Below are positions 1 through 15,300 of a stretch of 64,000 nucleotides of DNA, in pieces. The position numbers were made by a program, and so were the translations under genes. The notes below the pieces were generated by a model. It did no database searches and had not been told where the DNA came from. It was given only the letters and a program-made list of their open reading frames with translations. Every line of letters begins with the position of its first letter. Position 1 is the stretch's first letter. The DNA is taken from positions 16,080-80,079 of the forward strand of contig NMRA01000280.1 in the NCBI GenBank assembly GCA_002633005.1, written 5' to 3'. Source of the stretch: Phoronis australis (Eukaryota; Phoronida; Phoronidae).

Positions 1-255
1 GTAAAAATGGCGGGAAAATTTTGCGACCTCACATTTATGAATGCGAGCTGGATTTTGAAAATGCAACCTGGGATTTTGGCTAGGTAGCAAAGTGCGACCT
101 GGCGATTTTAATAGCGTCGAGCCCTACTAACTGTTTACGTGACTGAGTAATACCTGGTGACCCCGTTGAGGATTGGCAATACAACTGAAACAGGAAACAA
201 GCCGAGCACGAGAATTTTACAGGTATCTTGTCAACTCCAGTGCTCCAAAGACGCA

Positions 256-313
256 ATGGGTCGAGTGTTGCTCATATCGGCTCTGATTCTGGTATCATTC
301 CCTGGTTTCAGCG
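256..313 (+). CDS. Gene A exon 1: signal peptide
   Basis: The ATG at 256 opens a short hydrophobic leader (M-G-R-V-L-L-I-S-A-L-I-L-V-S-F-P-G-F-S), a typical secretory signal peptide with small residues at the expected cleavage end. A consensus donor (GTGAGT) follows at 314. Length is 58 nt, phase 0 to 1. No TATA box is obvious in the 255 bases upstream; the exact transcription start is unknown. Confidence 0.8.
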
Positions 314-3300
314 GTGAGTTAGCAAGCTGAACATTGTCGATTCTTTGGGAAAAGTCAGAGCAAAAGGTTTACTTCAATCTCTTTTTCTTCTTGAGGAAAG
401 AATTAAGACAGGGTAGGATTTAAAGTCTCTCATATCTTTGCTCTCGAGATGATAATTTTTCTATACGAGACTGCATGGTCAATCTTGTAACGCATCCGAT
501 ATGCCTGTTTGTTGATTACTAAGCACCACAAGCACGGACTAAGCTTATCAGTATTGTGTGGTAATGAGCCTAAATTCTTAAAAATGGCTTTGGTCGGTTG
601 TATGAACAACGGTTTGACTGCCCGCCTAGTATAAGTGTTCGATTCTCATCCAATCCCATTGGCGTTTGTATGTTTTTATTCTGTCTTGCTGTTTGTAAAC
701 AACGTAGCAGTTTTTGAGTAACGTAAACCTTAGGGCCTGCATCCCAACTCATATCCAGTTTCGAAGAAAGAGACCACGACTGTAAAAGATCGAAGACAGA
801 CAAGTGACCCGCGTTTGTCACTAGCATAGACACCCCTGCATCCATGGTCGCAAGACTCAAAGTCCCGTTTTTTGACCTGCAAATTGAAATCGAATAAAAA
901 TAAAATAAAGTCTACATAGATAATGCACAAATTTAATAAACTAAAACATAAGAGAAACAACGGATGTGCTTTCATTTTGGCAGGAGCTGAACATTTTTTA
1001 TTTTCATCGAGGTCAAATAAATAGGTCGTTAGAAAAGGCAGCCTTTGTCATGCAAAACTGCATAAACAAGTATTATTTCTGACGCCAGTCTACATTGAGC
1101 TAGCTGCTTGCCAAAGAAAAGGCTGTGGAAGTTTGTCGAAGAGTCAGGGTTGCTCTTGCGGTCATGTAAAGTTGTCAACTTTTCATCATTCGTAGATAAG
1201 TTGTGGACCAGGTGCTATATTTAATTACTTGACAAGATATTTCTTTTATTCAAGCAGGTCAAACGGTGTGACTCACGACTGCCAAGACCCGCTATTGTAC
1301 AGTTGCTTCTGCTACTTTGAACAGCAACAGAAATAATTCGAGCTTCATGCTTGTCTGAACGCTCTGACGTCATTTTTATTGGTAAATTAAAAGTACCCCG
1401 TGCCACGCGTCACGAAAAGGATTTTTAAAAAATTATGAATGTTTTTGCCACAGAAATGAGTGTACGTGACCATGGACAGTCTCGAGGCACGATTTTTACA
1501 GACCCGGGTTATTGTTTTCTGTCTGACTCCAGTATTTTGAGGTGTGATTCCAAAATCTGGCCACTTGATTCACCTGTTCATGCTCTATTTTTATTTTTTC
1601 AACTCTAGACTGTGAAACCAAAGTGTTACTTCTTGGAGTGATACTGAAAATGTGCATCAAAAAGTTGTGGAGCATTGTGCTTNCGCTATTGTACAGTTGC
1701 TTCTACTACTTTGAACAGCAACAGAAATAATTCGAGCTTCATGCTTGTCTGAACGCTCTGACGTCATTTTTATTGGTAAATTAAAAGTACCCCGTGCCAC
1801 GCGTCACGAAAAGGATTTTTAAAAAATTATGAATGTTTTTGCCACAGAAATGAGTGTACGTGACCATGGACAGTCTCGAGGCACGATTCTTGCAGACCCG
1901 GGTTATTGTTTTCTGTCTGACTCCAGTATTTTGAGGTGTGATTCCAAAATCTGGCCACTTGATTCACCTTTTCATGCTCTATTTTTATTTTTTCAACTCT
2001 AGACTGTGAAACCAAAGTGTTACTTCTTGGAGTCATACTGAAAATGTGCATCAAAAAGTTGTGGAGCATTGTGCTTGAAAAATAGTGTTGCTTGCTGCTT
2101 GCAGTATGCTCTCCTGGCCGTTTTTTTTTTGTTTTTGTTTTTTTTTTTGTTTAAAGTACGTGTACCCACAAGGTGCAGAGCCGCCAGTTTGAGGCTTTGA
2201 TCGCAAATTGTAAGGTTGACCACAGACGTAGTTTGTTTTTATTACAACTTGTGTGTTGTTTTAATTCCTATGCCCTAATACCACACCAGCCACTAAAATG
2301 CCCAAGACAGGCGTAACATTACATCATTTAGGCGTCTATATTGCTATTGGTGTTAATTATATATCTTGAATATCTATTACATAAAAAATTCTAGGCATTT
2401 GGTTCATTCTCCCTCGCGCGAACAACCAAACATCATGAGCTCGGAGCAAATTTCATTTGCAGTCTGACAAAACTTTCTTTTCAATATTTAAGATAAAATG
2501 TAACGAGATTAGAAACTTTGTGGTGACTACGGAGTTTTTTCTTCGCCCCTATTTCAAAAATCATGAATTTTGTGATTGTTTCTGGAAATTCCCTCACAGG
2601 TGAAAGTGAATAATAGAAAAACCTGTAACCCCAACTGGGAATCGAACCACAGGTCTCTAGATTGCCGGTCTAGTGGGGTTCCTGTTTTTTCTGTGTTTAT
2701 TTGATTCACTATTGGCCAACATCAGCGTCTTTACATTTATTAAATCTGTAGTAGACGTTGCGAGATGGCACTTTCGTCAGGAATTGTTAACAAGATATTT
2801 CTGACCAGCTTTTGCGTTCCATGTACCTTTAAAATTCTCCCATTAGATGAAGTTAAATACCCACCACAAACAATAAATATACGCCCCTTTCAAAATATCC
2901 AGCATTATGTAGCTGAACTGAACCCAAATATAATGCTTCGCGGTCTCTGGGTTTGTTATTATTTCTTTGCATGTTCTGTGTATTCCTCAATAAATATATA
3001 TATATCACTTAAAAAAAACTGTTGGAAGAAAATTCATCGTTGGTATATGTATTTACACGCACTGTAGTTTTATAACGGAAGGAGTTTGATATTGGTGTCT
3101 GCGTTTTGTAGAGTTTTTATTTTGTGTATCGGGTAACGATATTCTTTTCTTTGTTTTCTATAAACACAGAATGAGTTTCGTTAATCAAAGGAAATTATTA
3201 AATTGAACGAAATCAGTGCGCATGGGTCGGTTTGTCGTATACGGGAATGAGCCGGGAATTATAGTGTGTCCGTAATTCCTCTGTGGAGTACATTTGACAG

Positions 3301-6300
3301 TAATATGAAATGTTTAGATTTCGTTTGTTCTGAACTAAAGTGTCTCAGAAAATGTGACTTCTTAACAGATTTAAAAAGTTTTTGATCTAGCCCTTAATTC
3401 ATAATGCATAGCCTTAGTTTTTCCACGAACTGTTTAACAGGCAAATAAATTAGAAATTTTCGACTCTGCACTCCACTTTGGACAAGCTCAAACTGTATGT
3501 GTTGAGATTATCGTTATGTGTTTAGCTATGCTCACTGTGTCTCCATGTCATGGCATGGCACCTGAGTGTCTCTGTGACAAAATAAAATTAATAAATCAGC
3601 TCATAATAGAAATACTAGAGGTCTTGTGCCAGTGGCAATATATGTATTCATAAAACCAGAACTTATTTTTAGTAAACACTCCCTTTTCCACTGTGTGCCG
3701 TGCTGTGGAACAATCTCGGTACTGATGTCCGTCAAAGTACCGGTAATTAATACTTTCTAGTCCAATGAGGTAATTCAATTGATGCTTTTAATTGTATAGA
3801 CTTTGACTCGTCAAAATTCTTGTTAACGTTTTAATTGTATTCATTGATTCTTTTTTAATGTAATATTTATTTATTTACAATGCTTTCCATGGGAGCTCTC
3901 AGTAAAAAAAACATATAGTAAGACAAAGGCAGAATTACAAAATGAAAGACAATATTTAAATGATAAGCAAAGAATAAGAAATTAACACGGAAAGACTGAT
4001 GAAACAAAATAAAAAATAAAATATGATAAACAGAAGATAAAGAAATTAAGACAAGATAATTAACTTAAATATAAATATAAACAATTAATAACAGACAATG
4101 AATAATTAATAAAAGTAAGACATCATATAAATATACACGCGTGTATACACATGCACTCTTACACACTACATGAAGTTAAATCTATTTCTTATAATTCTTT
4201 TAAGGTTATAAAGGATAATTTAGATTTGGCATCAGTTAACTAGGTTTTTTAGTATTTTCTTTCTCAGTATCAGGGCCCGAAGGGAGACCATTTGTATAAG
4301 TGAACAGGTTTCATCCTGCAGAAACATATCTCACAGCATCAACTACCGATGAAAAGGAGAAAAAGGAAAAGAAAGAGAAACGATGGTCTCGCTTTTATGT
4401 ATCACATCTAACATACCGTCGGCTGGTGAATTTCTGTTGAATGTTTTGAAGGGTTAGGCCTATCTTGATCCCCAAACTTCCTTGAATTGGGTGACTCAGA
4501 TCAGTCCGACACCGAGGATGCTCAAGATACGATTGTAACAGGAGGCTGTCACGACCAGCTTCTTAAAGAAGAACACGTACATTACTTATTGCATGTATAC
4601 TTCTCATGTTGATTCTCGCTGCTCACATACATGTAGTTACTTCTCATTTTTGCGGTAAACAGGTGCTTGCGTTGACGCGACGGTTATGAAAACTTTGCTT
4701 AAAATCCCCATTAATAACAAGGGGCAACTCGAGTAGAGTGACATTTAATAACTGACGTACTACAAAACTGCATGACCCAGATAACTATAACCTGTTGATT
4801 TTAAACGATGGGGCCCTGGGTGTAAATGTAAGAAAACCTCTCTAACATAAGTGTAACGGGCACTGTATTTTATAAACATTAACAAAAATCATTTAGTATT
4901 TTGAATTTTATACAATTCAGTAAGGTCAGCTTTGGTCACATGTTGGGCTTGTAACGATATTTCATTAGGCTGCCATAATTTGTTTGCAGAAAATAAAGCT
5001 CTTTTGCTCAGATGATCACTTGTGGAATAACCTCAATTGGTGACAAAAGGACATTCAACAGAATTTTACAACTCGATTTTACCACCTGAGAAGGGTTAAT
5101 TTCTACAATAGCGACAGCTAATAATAATAGATAACAATCTTATTCCTAATTTCAAGTTACGACAACAGAACAGCACGTAGGCTTTTCGATTTGCTTTTTA
5201 GTAATGTTTTCCTTTATTTTCCAATATTACCCAGTGTCCCAAAGAGTCCATTATAACTGATGACACAAACATCTGGCTAACATATTAAATATGAATTCGT
5301 CAGGCTAAGAACCAAAAGTTTTTGACCAACTGACAAATATGCAGTTTCTTTCCAAGATTTTGTTTCCCACAATAAGTCTGTACTGTTTTTAATACTCATT
5401 TGATATATAAGACACACAATCGATGCGATGATCATGCGAGAAACTTTTGAAAAAGAAACCATGGGTACGACTTCTCGGTAGGCAACTGAGATTCACCCTA
5501 ACACTATTGTGTGTGGCTTAAACTGACAGACATGCGAACATTGAAAATATTTACCGGAATCTGAAGCACTGAAATTCACCATTTGTGTTGCCTCGATAGC
5601 AAGTGCGCTCGGGCTCAACTGCACCAGGGTTTTTTGCAGATAAGCCCCTGGGCGTGTATTCGGAAAATGAAAAGTCAGGGGTTTTACCAACACCAAATCA
5701 ACTCTTGTTTCCAAATGGCATATAAGTAAAAACTATTTGTTTGGGCCCATGAGGTCGACTTCATTTATCACCAGGCATTTTGTGTTCATTAGCACCCAAT
5801 ACTGCATTGTACTTTGGTTCATTTGCACCCAGTACTCCTTTGTATTTTGGTTCACTAGGACTTACAACTGTTACATGCATCACATGCATCTTTAATCGGC
5901 CTTTCGCATCGCACTATAATAGTAATGGGGAGCGGCTGAATAAAACGTAGTGCCTGTGCATGCATCGTCATTCTGCCCGCATAAAGCACCTGGTTTATTG
6001 CTGCGCTAGCAACATATATATTTTCATACAATTGAATCATCTAAGTATGTATCATGACAGCAACTACAGGTAATGCTTTGATTTTCAACAAGGCATGAAA
6101 TGAAATTGTGGGGTAACTGTAACAACTTTCTCGAGCATGTCTATAAATAGTTATTTGCTGACGGTTTTGTGTCTAGGCTATCGGAAACTTACCAAACTTA
6201 CCAAACCCGTTCCCTGAGATCACTTGTTCAGTTTCGATGTTTTCTATGTATTTTATACGAGTAAAAAGCCTCCATGTTTTAAACATGTACTATTTCATGA

Positions 6301-9300
6301 AAGTTAAATTTTAAACTGTGACCATTTTAAATTTAACAAAATTAAAGTGTCAACTCTAAAATTTCAGTCAAATTAGACAGGAACTGACACTTGTTGCAGT
6401 TTGACCAGTCCAAAATAAAGAACATCGTCAAATTTTAGAATGTTTGGAATATTCGTTGCAAGGTTGATTTGACTTTATTGATTTAAAGGTAATGTATTGT
6501 CTTTGTAGAACAGATTGTAATACCAACACTAACTAAAAATCCAGGTTGTCCATAAATCTCCAGCCTGCACACCCCACTTTGCTACTTCTCAGTCAGAAGA
6601 TGCGCCCCTCCTGATGATACTTGTCTCAATGTCCATGTCTCCTCGACCATCTAGGTGTACCTGAAACCAAGCTCAACAACTCTACTAATCTCTGTACACA
6701 TTAAATCAATTTTGGCTTGACTTCTCGGTGTTCATCAGGTGCATGAATTATCGTGAAGTGTGTTCATATCAATCTCAAATAAGCACCAGTTTTGAATATT
6801 TGCCATACATTAGTTGTTTAACAGGGGTAGATGATTGTGTTTAAATAATATAAAAATATGATCAGAGTACATGTTTGATCCCAAATTAAAATGTAAAAAA
6901 TCACTGTTATGAAGAAACAACAGCAAGCATGAACTTTAAAAATAATAACTGACTAATTGTGAAGATTGGCATGGACAAGGTAGCTTTCTACATTCAGATT
7001 TGACCCGTCCGTGCACGTGGTTGCGGTGTGGTGTGTGAAGTTAAGGTAAAGCGGATAAATTTTTCATTCATGCTGTGGAATGATGCGATTTTGATATGGA
7101 TTTGATTGATGTATTAAGGTTGATAATTCATGAGTATTCCTTACTTCATATTCTTTTAAAAATCCAAGTACGTGCTAATTTTTCTGTATTCATAAGACAT
7201 ATATGCTTTGGACCCCTGTTTTGCATGCCCAGGAAACCCAAACAAAGTGCATTAGTATCCCGAACGTTGTTTTGGGTATAGATACATCACTGCGTCTAAT
7301 CATGACAGCGTTTTCTCGCTCAGTGGCATATTTATATGTGGGCGCATAATAAATTATACTGGCGTTATCTCTGTCCGTCCGTCCGGGCGGTGTCCGTCTG
7401 GCGTCCGTTGCTCTATCTCCAAAACCGATAGACATATGTTCATGAAACTTTGCACCTGTGTTTATTTCATATATGGGACGGCATGAGCAAACTTTCGGAC
7501 GGATCTGACATCCGGTGTTCCCCCTAGGGGCAATTTTAATGTTTTATGTTTACCTCTGTATCTTCAAATGTCCTCAACCTATTTTCACAAAATTTGGTAT
7601 GGCATCTATGAGTGAGATGATGGTATCCTCCCGTTTTCCTTGCTGGTTCCCTGCGTGCCGCTAGGTGGGGCGGTAGCCGAGCCAGCACGCAGGTATCACT
7701 TAATTTTCCTCGGAATTTTTTTCACACCGGCCTTTCTAATTGGCTGGTCAAATTCTCAACATGCAGAGCTTTACGGAAACAAAGTGGGACTGGACTGATG
7801 GAGCAAATGTAGTGTGGTCTGTCGTACAGACAAATCGGTGCTTATAATTTATGTTCAGTAATTCTGAAACCCAGAAATTGTGGTTGCGCCTTTTCGGAGT
7901 GCATCTTACTACTGTCGATGACTTTTGTTTATGATACTGTCCTGTATTCATACATGGATAACACACCAGTTAAATCAACCAGATATGTTTATTGTACATG
8001 TATGTGGTTCAAGCACGCGGCTATTAAACTTTAGTGCAGAAACGAAATAGTTGCTGCTACGCCATTTCCGTGACAATGCTAAAAATCGTTCATGGTCTGC
8101 CATTTTTTCACGTTGTTGTAAAGCTAAGCAATGACTGCCGAGGTTACACCAACCATAGGCAATTACATCGCCCTGGATGCCGCAGGCATACAGGGGCCGT
8201 ATACATCCCCACAAAAAGTTACTCATTTCAAAATACCGGAAATAAAATCAAATGAACCATACATGAACAAGGAGTTATAATTAACACATACCATGACTCT
8301 GGATACGATTTAGTCAGCAAAATGTGAACAAATTGATGAAAATCTGTCGCGGTTTGCTCGAGTTTCTCTTGCCGGGTGCCATTTTGAGAAAGTTACGTGA
8401 AATTACGCATGTTGACGAATAAAAAGTCCAAGAGACATAAATCTTACAAATTTCATCTGATACCTTCATACGTTATTTTGCAAGTTTCACGCGCTAACGT
8501 CACGTGCTTCGCTCAGTCTCGCGCTATCCTTTGCCTAACTCACGTGAGCCTGTTGACATACTTTTGGTTATCGCGCACGTGGTGAAAAAGTTAACGGCAA
8601 CCAAAAAAGTGAAGTTGGAATTCCTCGCCAAAGTCAACTTAATTCTCACAACTAAGCTTCATCGAAGATATGTATAGAAGTAGAAAGGGCCAATTATGAA
8701 AGTGAGTGCTTTATTAAATGATAGTTTTAAGTGTGGAATGTATTTTTGACGAGGTGAAACTCAAGATCGGTGACCGGATTTGGCTATGGTGGTTTAAAGT
8801 GGAACCGCTACATCCGACTAGTGCCCAACCGAGGGGCTACGTGTTGCCTACACCAACCAATGCTAAAGCGCGTGCTACTGCGTGATACCTGCGTGCTGGC
8901 TAGGCACGTATAGGGTAGTACCTGAGCGAGCCCGTTCTCAGATAGATTCGACGTAATTTGTGCCACCTAGTGGCCATTTTTACTGTTTTCGAGTCTTTTT
9001 AGCGTCCGCACCTCTAGTCATCCAAACTGCTCTAAGCATGATTGTGAAAATTGGCATGTATGAGGATGTTTGACGATCATATTCCGACGACTGTGGTGCC
9101 TCCTTGTAGCAGTTTTGTTTTTCTTTGCGCCTAAGGCTGTATCTCCTTAACCGTTTGCAAGATCTTTACTAAATTTAGTACGTGCATTTATACGATGAAA
9201 ACACGACGACGACTTTCGAAAAGATCTGACTAATGATGTGCCACCTAGTGGCAATTTTATTTTTTTACGTTTACCTCTATATCTTAAAATTTCCTCAACG

Positions 9301-12300
9301 TATTTTCATAAAATTTGGCATACATGCTTCTGTTACTGAGGTGACGCTATCTTTCCGTTTTCAGATGGATTCGACTTAGTTTGCGCCACCTAGTGGCCAT
9401 ATTTACTGTTTTTGAGTCTGTTTTCTATCAACGAAATCGCTTTCAGGATAATTGTGAAAATTGGAAGGTATGTTTTTACTATGAAGTGGACAGGTGACAA
9501 TGATTTCTGATGACTTTGACTATTGTGGCGCCTCCTTGTGGCAGTTTCTTTTTGCTGTATCAGTCTCCTCAACCGTTTGCAGGATCTTTGCTACATTTAA
9601 AAAGTGCGTTTATAAGATGTTGACAGCGGACGACGACGATTTTCGGATGGATCTGACAACTGATGTGCCCCTGGTGGTAAGTTTAAATTTATGTTTACCT
9701 CTGTACATGTATCTTTAAAGGTCCTCAACGGATTTTCATAAAATTTTGAATACGGGCACATTACATAGAATTGTCGTGGTCGAGGTCTTGACAGGGACCT
9801 CAGGGGTCTCACACTCCACTGATTTATCCACATTATTTTGAAAACGATTTGCCCAGTCACACAGTGTGTGTCATAAAATATATAGATAAGCATACGTGCA
9901 GCTGACGCAGCAAGTAGACCTACTCTCGTTTGTCACATTGGTATAGACTCACAGTTGAACTGTGGATTTCTGTTGACCCCAGACCGTCCGGAGTTGCACC
10001 CCATACAAACTCCAGACGGTCTCTCACGACGATTTAGCGTCATGTACTGGTGAGATGACACTATCCTCCCGTTTTCGGATGGAATCAAGGTATTTTGCGC
10101 CACCTATTGGCCATTTTTGCTGTTTTCGAGTCTGTTTTTTGGCGTCTACCCCTCTATCAATTAACCAAATCATTCTAAGGATGAAAATTGGCGTACGTGT
10201 TCTCATTGTAAAGAGGATGGTTGACGATGACAGCTTTGACTACTGTGGCGCCTCCTTGTGGTAGTTTTGTTTTGTTTTGTTTTGTTTTGCGCCCATAGTT
10301 GTATTTCCTAAACCCACTGCAGGATCTGTATTAAATTTAATTTGTAAGTGTTTTTATACGAAGATAACAACACACAATGACGACTTTCAGGCGGATGCAA
10401 TGAACAGTGTGCTCCCTTAAGTGGCAATTTCATTTTAAGCTGCTTTCGTTTGTTTCTCTGAAGTTCCGTGACGCATTTCTATGAAATTTGGTTTATAGCT
10501 TTCTGTTAAAGAAGCAACGACATGTTCCCGTTTTCGGATAGATTGTACCTCTTTTCGCCATCTAGTGGCCATTTTTATGACACAAATAAACAACCCTTAA
10601 AGCACACCATGCGATGCATTCTTGGGCGCATTTCAACGCTCCGCGTTGCTCTTGTTTTCTGAGTAGTGAACCGTCCCGTTACAGCATTTTGGGAGGCATT
10701 AAATCATTACATCACGCTGTGTTTACAAATGGGCAATTTGTTTGAGGTGAGGAACCAGCTTCAAATTTCAATCTTGCATCAAGGTCGAAGCTTTGTCTGC
10801 CTCTCACCTGTCTCCTCTTACATATGTCATGCTGGCCATTTGAGGGCCGTTATAGTAGTAGTAATACACTTTATTCACTTTAAGTCAAAAACCAAAAAAT
10901 ACAGTTGATACAGATTTACGCTTATGGAAACTCCGTAAAGGACCCGAGAGGTCCGTTGACCACAGAGCCACCAGAAAATAAGAAAGAAAAAAACAGCGTT
11001 ATAAATAAGCAGAACTATAAAAATTAGGTGATGATGTACCTTAAAACTACTTGTGTAAAGACTGGGAGAGATTATCAAAAATAGTTACATACAAAGCAGT
11101 TGGTAATAGTGCACTCAAGTTCATAATTTTCAAAATAAACATTCTTAAAATAATTTATAACAGAGGATAATAGGAGGGCTCGACTCGTTCTTTTCTTTCA
11201 CTGTGGGCAAGTCCGTTCAAAATTTACATGTCCGAACTGAAATTCTCATTGTCTGAAATTTGAAATGTTGTTGGTGTTGAATGAAACAAATATAATGAAA
11301 CTGTGCTGCAGCAAGATAAATATAATGCACCATCACTTTCAAAGAACTTAAGTGAAAAATTCAGTAACTGCAACATTAAGTAACAAAAACCGAAAAAAAT
11401 CAATTGGCCAAACTGTTTCTCTTATAGTGTCCCGCCTGCGTATCTTTGCTTAGCAAATGCAATTTAAAAAGCGGGCAGTCTTTGCAAATAAGGAACTTCT
11501 TCTCTTCGCCTACTCATGTATAGTCTTGATTCCCTTTTTTGCGGTAAAAATGAAAATTTAGTGGAATGATTTTGTGTTTTTTGCAGATGTTTTTTATTAA
11601 ATGATAGCTGTATTTGGCCATCAGCCGACATAATTTTCAATCAGTTAGATCGTGATCTATTATGTCCGTTAACCTCTTTTGTAGACAGTAGGATATCATG
11701 CAGAAATAGTTTCGACTGCACATACCCTGCAGTGTGCAAGAATGCCACAGTAATTACTTGGAAAGAAGGCACTGGTTATGAGCGGGAATGTCGATGTAGC
11801 CAAAAAGGCACCTGTCGTACGAAAGGCGCAAAATGCAGGGATGTTTGGCGCAGATATTATTCAAGTCAACTTGACGGATATGTCAAAGGTGCAGAAGGAG
11901 TTTGTCAGTGTCCGTCAACTAGTCTGGAGTTCCGACTGACCCGTGAACCATACTGTCTCCACCCAGGTAAGTGGGACGTTTTTCATATTTAATGATGTAG
12001 TTTAAATACACTTTAAAAAAACTTTTGACCAGTGCACCGATATTTTGGACTGTACTTGGTCAGGTGAGCTGGAGGCAGATACAGAATTGTCGTTTATAAC
12101 AGTTGCAGAAATGCCAGACAAAGAGCCAGTTTTTAGAACAAGACATATATATTGTGACCTCTGTCGAGAGAATCACACAACATAATCTTGCTGACCGTCG
12201 TCTTCACGCACAGACGAACAGCGGTCTTGTACTCTGTTGATGACCGCATGCGGCAGCCCTTGGAGACAACTTCATATGAAATGATTGTATCTCTTGTAAA

Positions 12301-15300
12301 ATGTCAAATGTTTTGCAGTGTCCATACATTTGGTAAAGTACTGTAGCTCCTCTTTGAGGGGCCGTGCTACCGGCCTTTTCATTGACAAAAAGTTTTAATC
12401 TACTTATAAAAAATTTTCAAGTTAATACCACACCAAAATGAAACATGGAAGTATTATAAATTTTGCAGTTTTACTTACAACTGTTGCCATAAGGTAACTC
12501 CTGTGTTGAAGTGGATTTCACCTGCAGTTGAAATATATCAATTTCTAGTTGAGTTAAAACAAGGTCTTGGAAATTTTTGTTGTTCAACAGTTCAAATTTG
12601 GTCTAGAATTTTTTAAATTGTTGAAGTATAAAGCAATTGTTTTGGATGTTTCCTTTAGTAAAATACAGAATTGTTCTGGTTGTCTTGGCAGACATTCCCA
12701 TGTGCTAATACTGTTCACTTGTCTCTGTATCTACTGCCCGTAGAACAATGGAAAGTGATGTTAGCAGCCCAGAAAAAGATCTGCATCTTGGTTCTGCGAG
12801 CTCACTTCCTTACAACATACACTGTGACGATCACAGACTGTTGAGTCACATGAAGGACGTTATGTTTGCTGATCCATGGAAGTAGATGCAAAACTAAGAT
12901 GTATAGGCCTTGTGGCTGTTCACATCACGTTCTCTGGATTCTTGGGCAGTAATCCACGCCAGCGTGACAGTAATAGAATAATGAATCTGCAAGATCATCA
13001 AGGATCTGAATTTACCTAACGTAATGTCAGAAATGATTGTGTTCCACCGGCTTTAATAGTCAGTGTCGGACAACATTATTGTCTGATAGTTCAGATAACT
13101 TAGCATGATGAACGAGGTACCAATATCTAAGCACATTAGCACTTAGGCACCCCAGTATGTACAGAAATGGATGCCTGACCGTGTCTGCTCTCTGGGTGTA
13201 GCTCCTGGAGACCTTATAATGGAGCCAAAAAAGAGCTCGATTAGATATACGAGGTACCGACCAATACTGATTTAGGGCACAGTACATCTTATTGTAGCAA
13301 AATAGTTAAATTTTTGCAAATTAGTAAAATCCAAATTAAAACTACCATTCTTTTTCTGGCACTTTTCCAAATGAAATGACAATTGCATTTATCGTTTCCT
13401 ATGGCGGACACTTGCCATTGTATCTAGTAAACAAAATCTACTTGTCTCTGTACAGTCATAGAAAATATGTTTTAAAGTTTCGGGGCTATCGTTTACAAAA
13501 AGAAAAGTCATTCGAGTAAACTTGTTTGAAACCTGAAGTTGTCATGTAGCATGCAGTAGTACTTCCATATTTCTTTAACAAAGATAAAACCTACTCCCAA
13601 CTCTGTTTATTTAGACTGGCTGTCTGTGATTACAGAATTTTCACATAATATACAATTGGATGATTTACGCTCAATGCTGTTAACGAAGAGTGAATATTAA
13701 ATGGAATAAGCAGACAAACTTTGATTTTTGCATTTGTTAGTTCAACATATACTTTTCCTGAGAAATGATTTTACAGCCTTAAACAATGAAAAATACTCCA
13801 AAAAATAAGATCGTATCAAAAATGCTTTTTCTATATCGGGCTCTTATCAGTAAAATTTATATTGCTCGGTCATTTGCTGATCGTTAATGAATTAGAACAT
13901 CCCTTCTCAACATGATTCGGTGTGTAAAATACGGTTCTTTCACACACTTGGATATAAGTATTAATATGCACTTCTTTGTTTAAAATTTCAGGTTACACTG
14001 ATTGGTTTCAACACGCTGTTCCTCAACTTGGGTTTGTACCTGAAGTAGTGGAAAAATCACCAGCTGTGTTCGAGTCTTTGCAGTGGACGTTTTTGTCAGT
14101 AATGAAAAAGGGAAACAAGGTATGCAGAAAAGAAATAGACCTGCAGTCAATAGTTCACCATACTACTTATTATACACAAAATTCAAAAAGCAATGCAGTA
14201 TACATGTATATTTAGTTGTGGTGTAAGCGCGTGCGCATGTTCTCCAGACTGTGGAATTGCAAAGTTTGCTGTTGTTGGTTGTAAACATAGCTGATTGTCA
14301 CAAGGTACGGGAAATTTTGAATGTTGTTTTGATGTACGCTAATTGTTGTAAAGGTTTATGTTGTGAATGATTGTGACTAGCATCGAAATACTCGGGACTT
14401 TGGAGTTTCTATGTTATATCGTTGTAAACATTCTAAACGGGATGTGTTGTAACGAGGTTTGACTGTATTCTGTACGTTAAGAAGTTTGCCATTACCGTTT
14501 TCCTTCGCGTAATACTCTAGCTTCACAGATTTTATGCTCCCACATATAGATTTGTGGGTGCATGTTACTGTCATCACTATCCAGTCATCTGCTGTTCGGC
14601 GTCTGCTTCCTCATTTTCAAAACCCCTAGGTGGATGACTTCTTGAACGTTGACAGATGTGTTCTTGTGGAGCTGGCGGCGGATAACCTTGACTTTTGGAT
14701 GAACCTGAGCAGTGGATTTTTTTTGCATTTGCCTCTGTATCTTTGGAGCTCCTTGATGGGTTTTCACGAAATTTGGCAAATAATGTACCATTAAGGACTA
14801 ATGAGATGACAACACCTTTTTATTTTTAGAAGGATAAAAGAACGTATTATGCACCACCTAACAGCCAGTCAGCTTATGGCGTCAGCCTCTCTATCACGCA
14901 AACTGATCATAGAATTATTAAGGAAATTAGCAGATGTTTTCCTACTGAAAACAGCATGACTGATGTTGATTTTCAGACAGATTCGCTTACTGCGACACCC
15001 TCTATTGGCTCTTTTTTGTAGCCACAGACCACGTCTGTATCTCCTGAAGTGGACCTTGCGATGTCTTTGAGAAATTGTGAAAGTTAACTGGTGCATTCTT
15101 AGAAATTTGGAAGCAGATACCAGATGTTGATTTTCAGACGGATTCGCTTACTGTGACGCCCCCTATTGGCACTTTTTTGCATCCACAGACCACGTCTGTA
15201 TCTCCTGAACTCCTTGCAATGTCTTTGAGAAATTTTAAAAGTTGACTGGTGCATATTTTCCTATGAATGTGGCAGCAGATACCGTAACGATTCCTGTGGA

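Larger units (their letters stand above)
314..11684. other. Intron 1 of gene A
   Basis: 11.4 kb. Apart from the 393-bp duplication, tRNA-like sequence, repeat copy 1 with its insertion and the LINE end, the stretches 314-1289, 2081-2620, 2690-7320 and 10980-11680 show only AT-rich sequence and short random ORFs. No gene or RNA seen. Confidence 0.6.
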
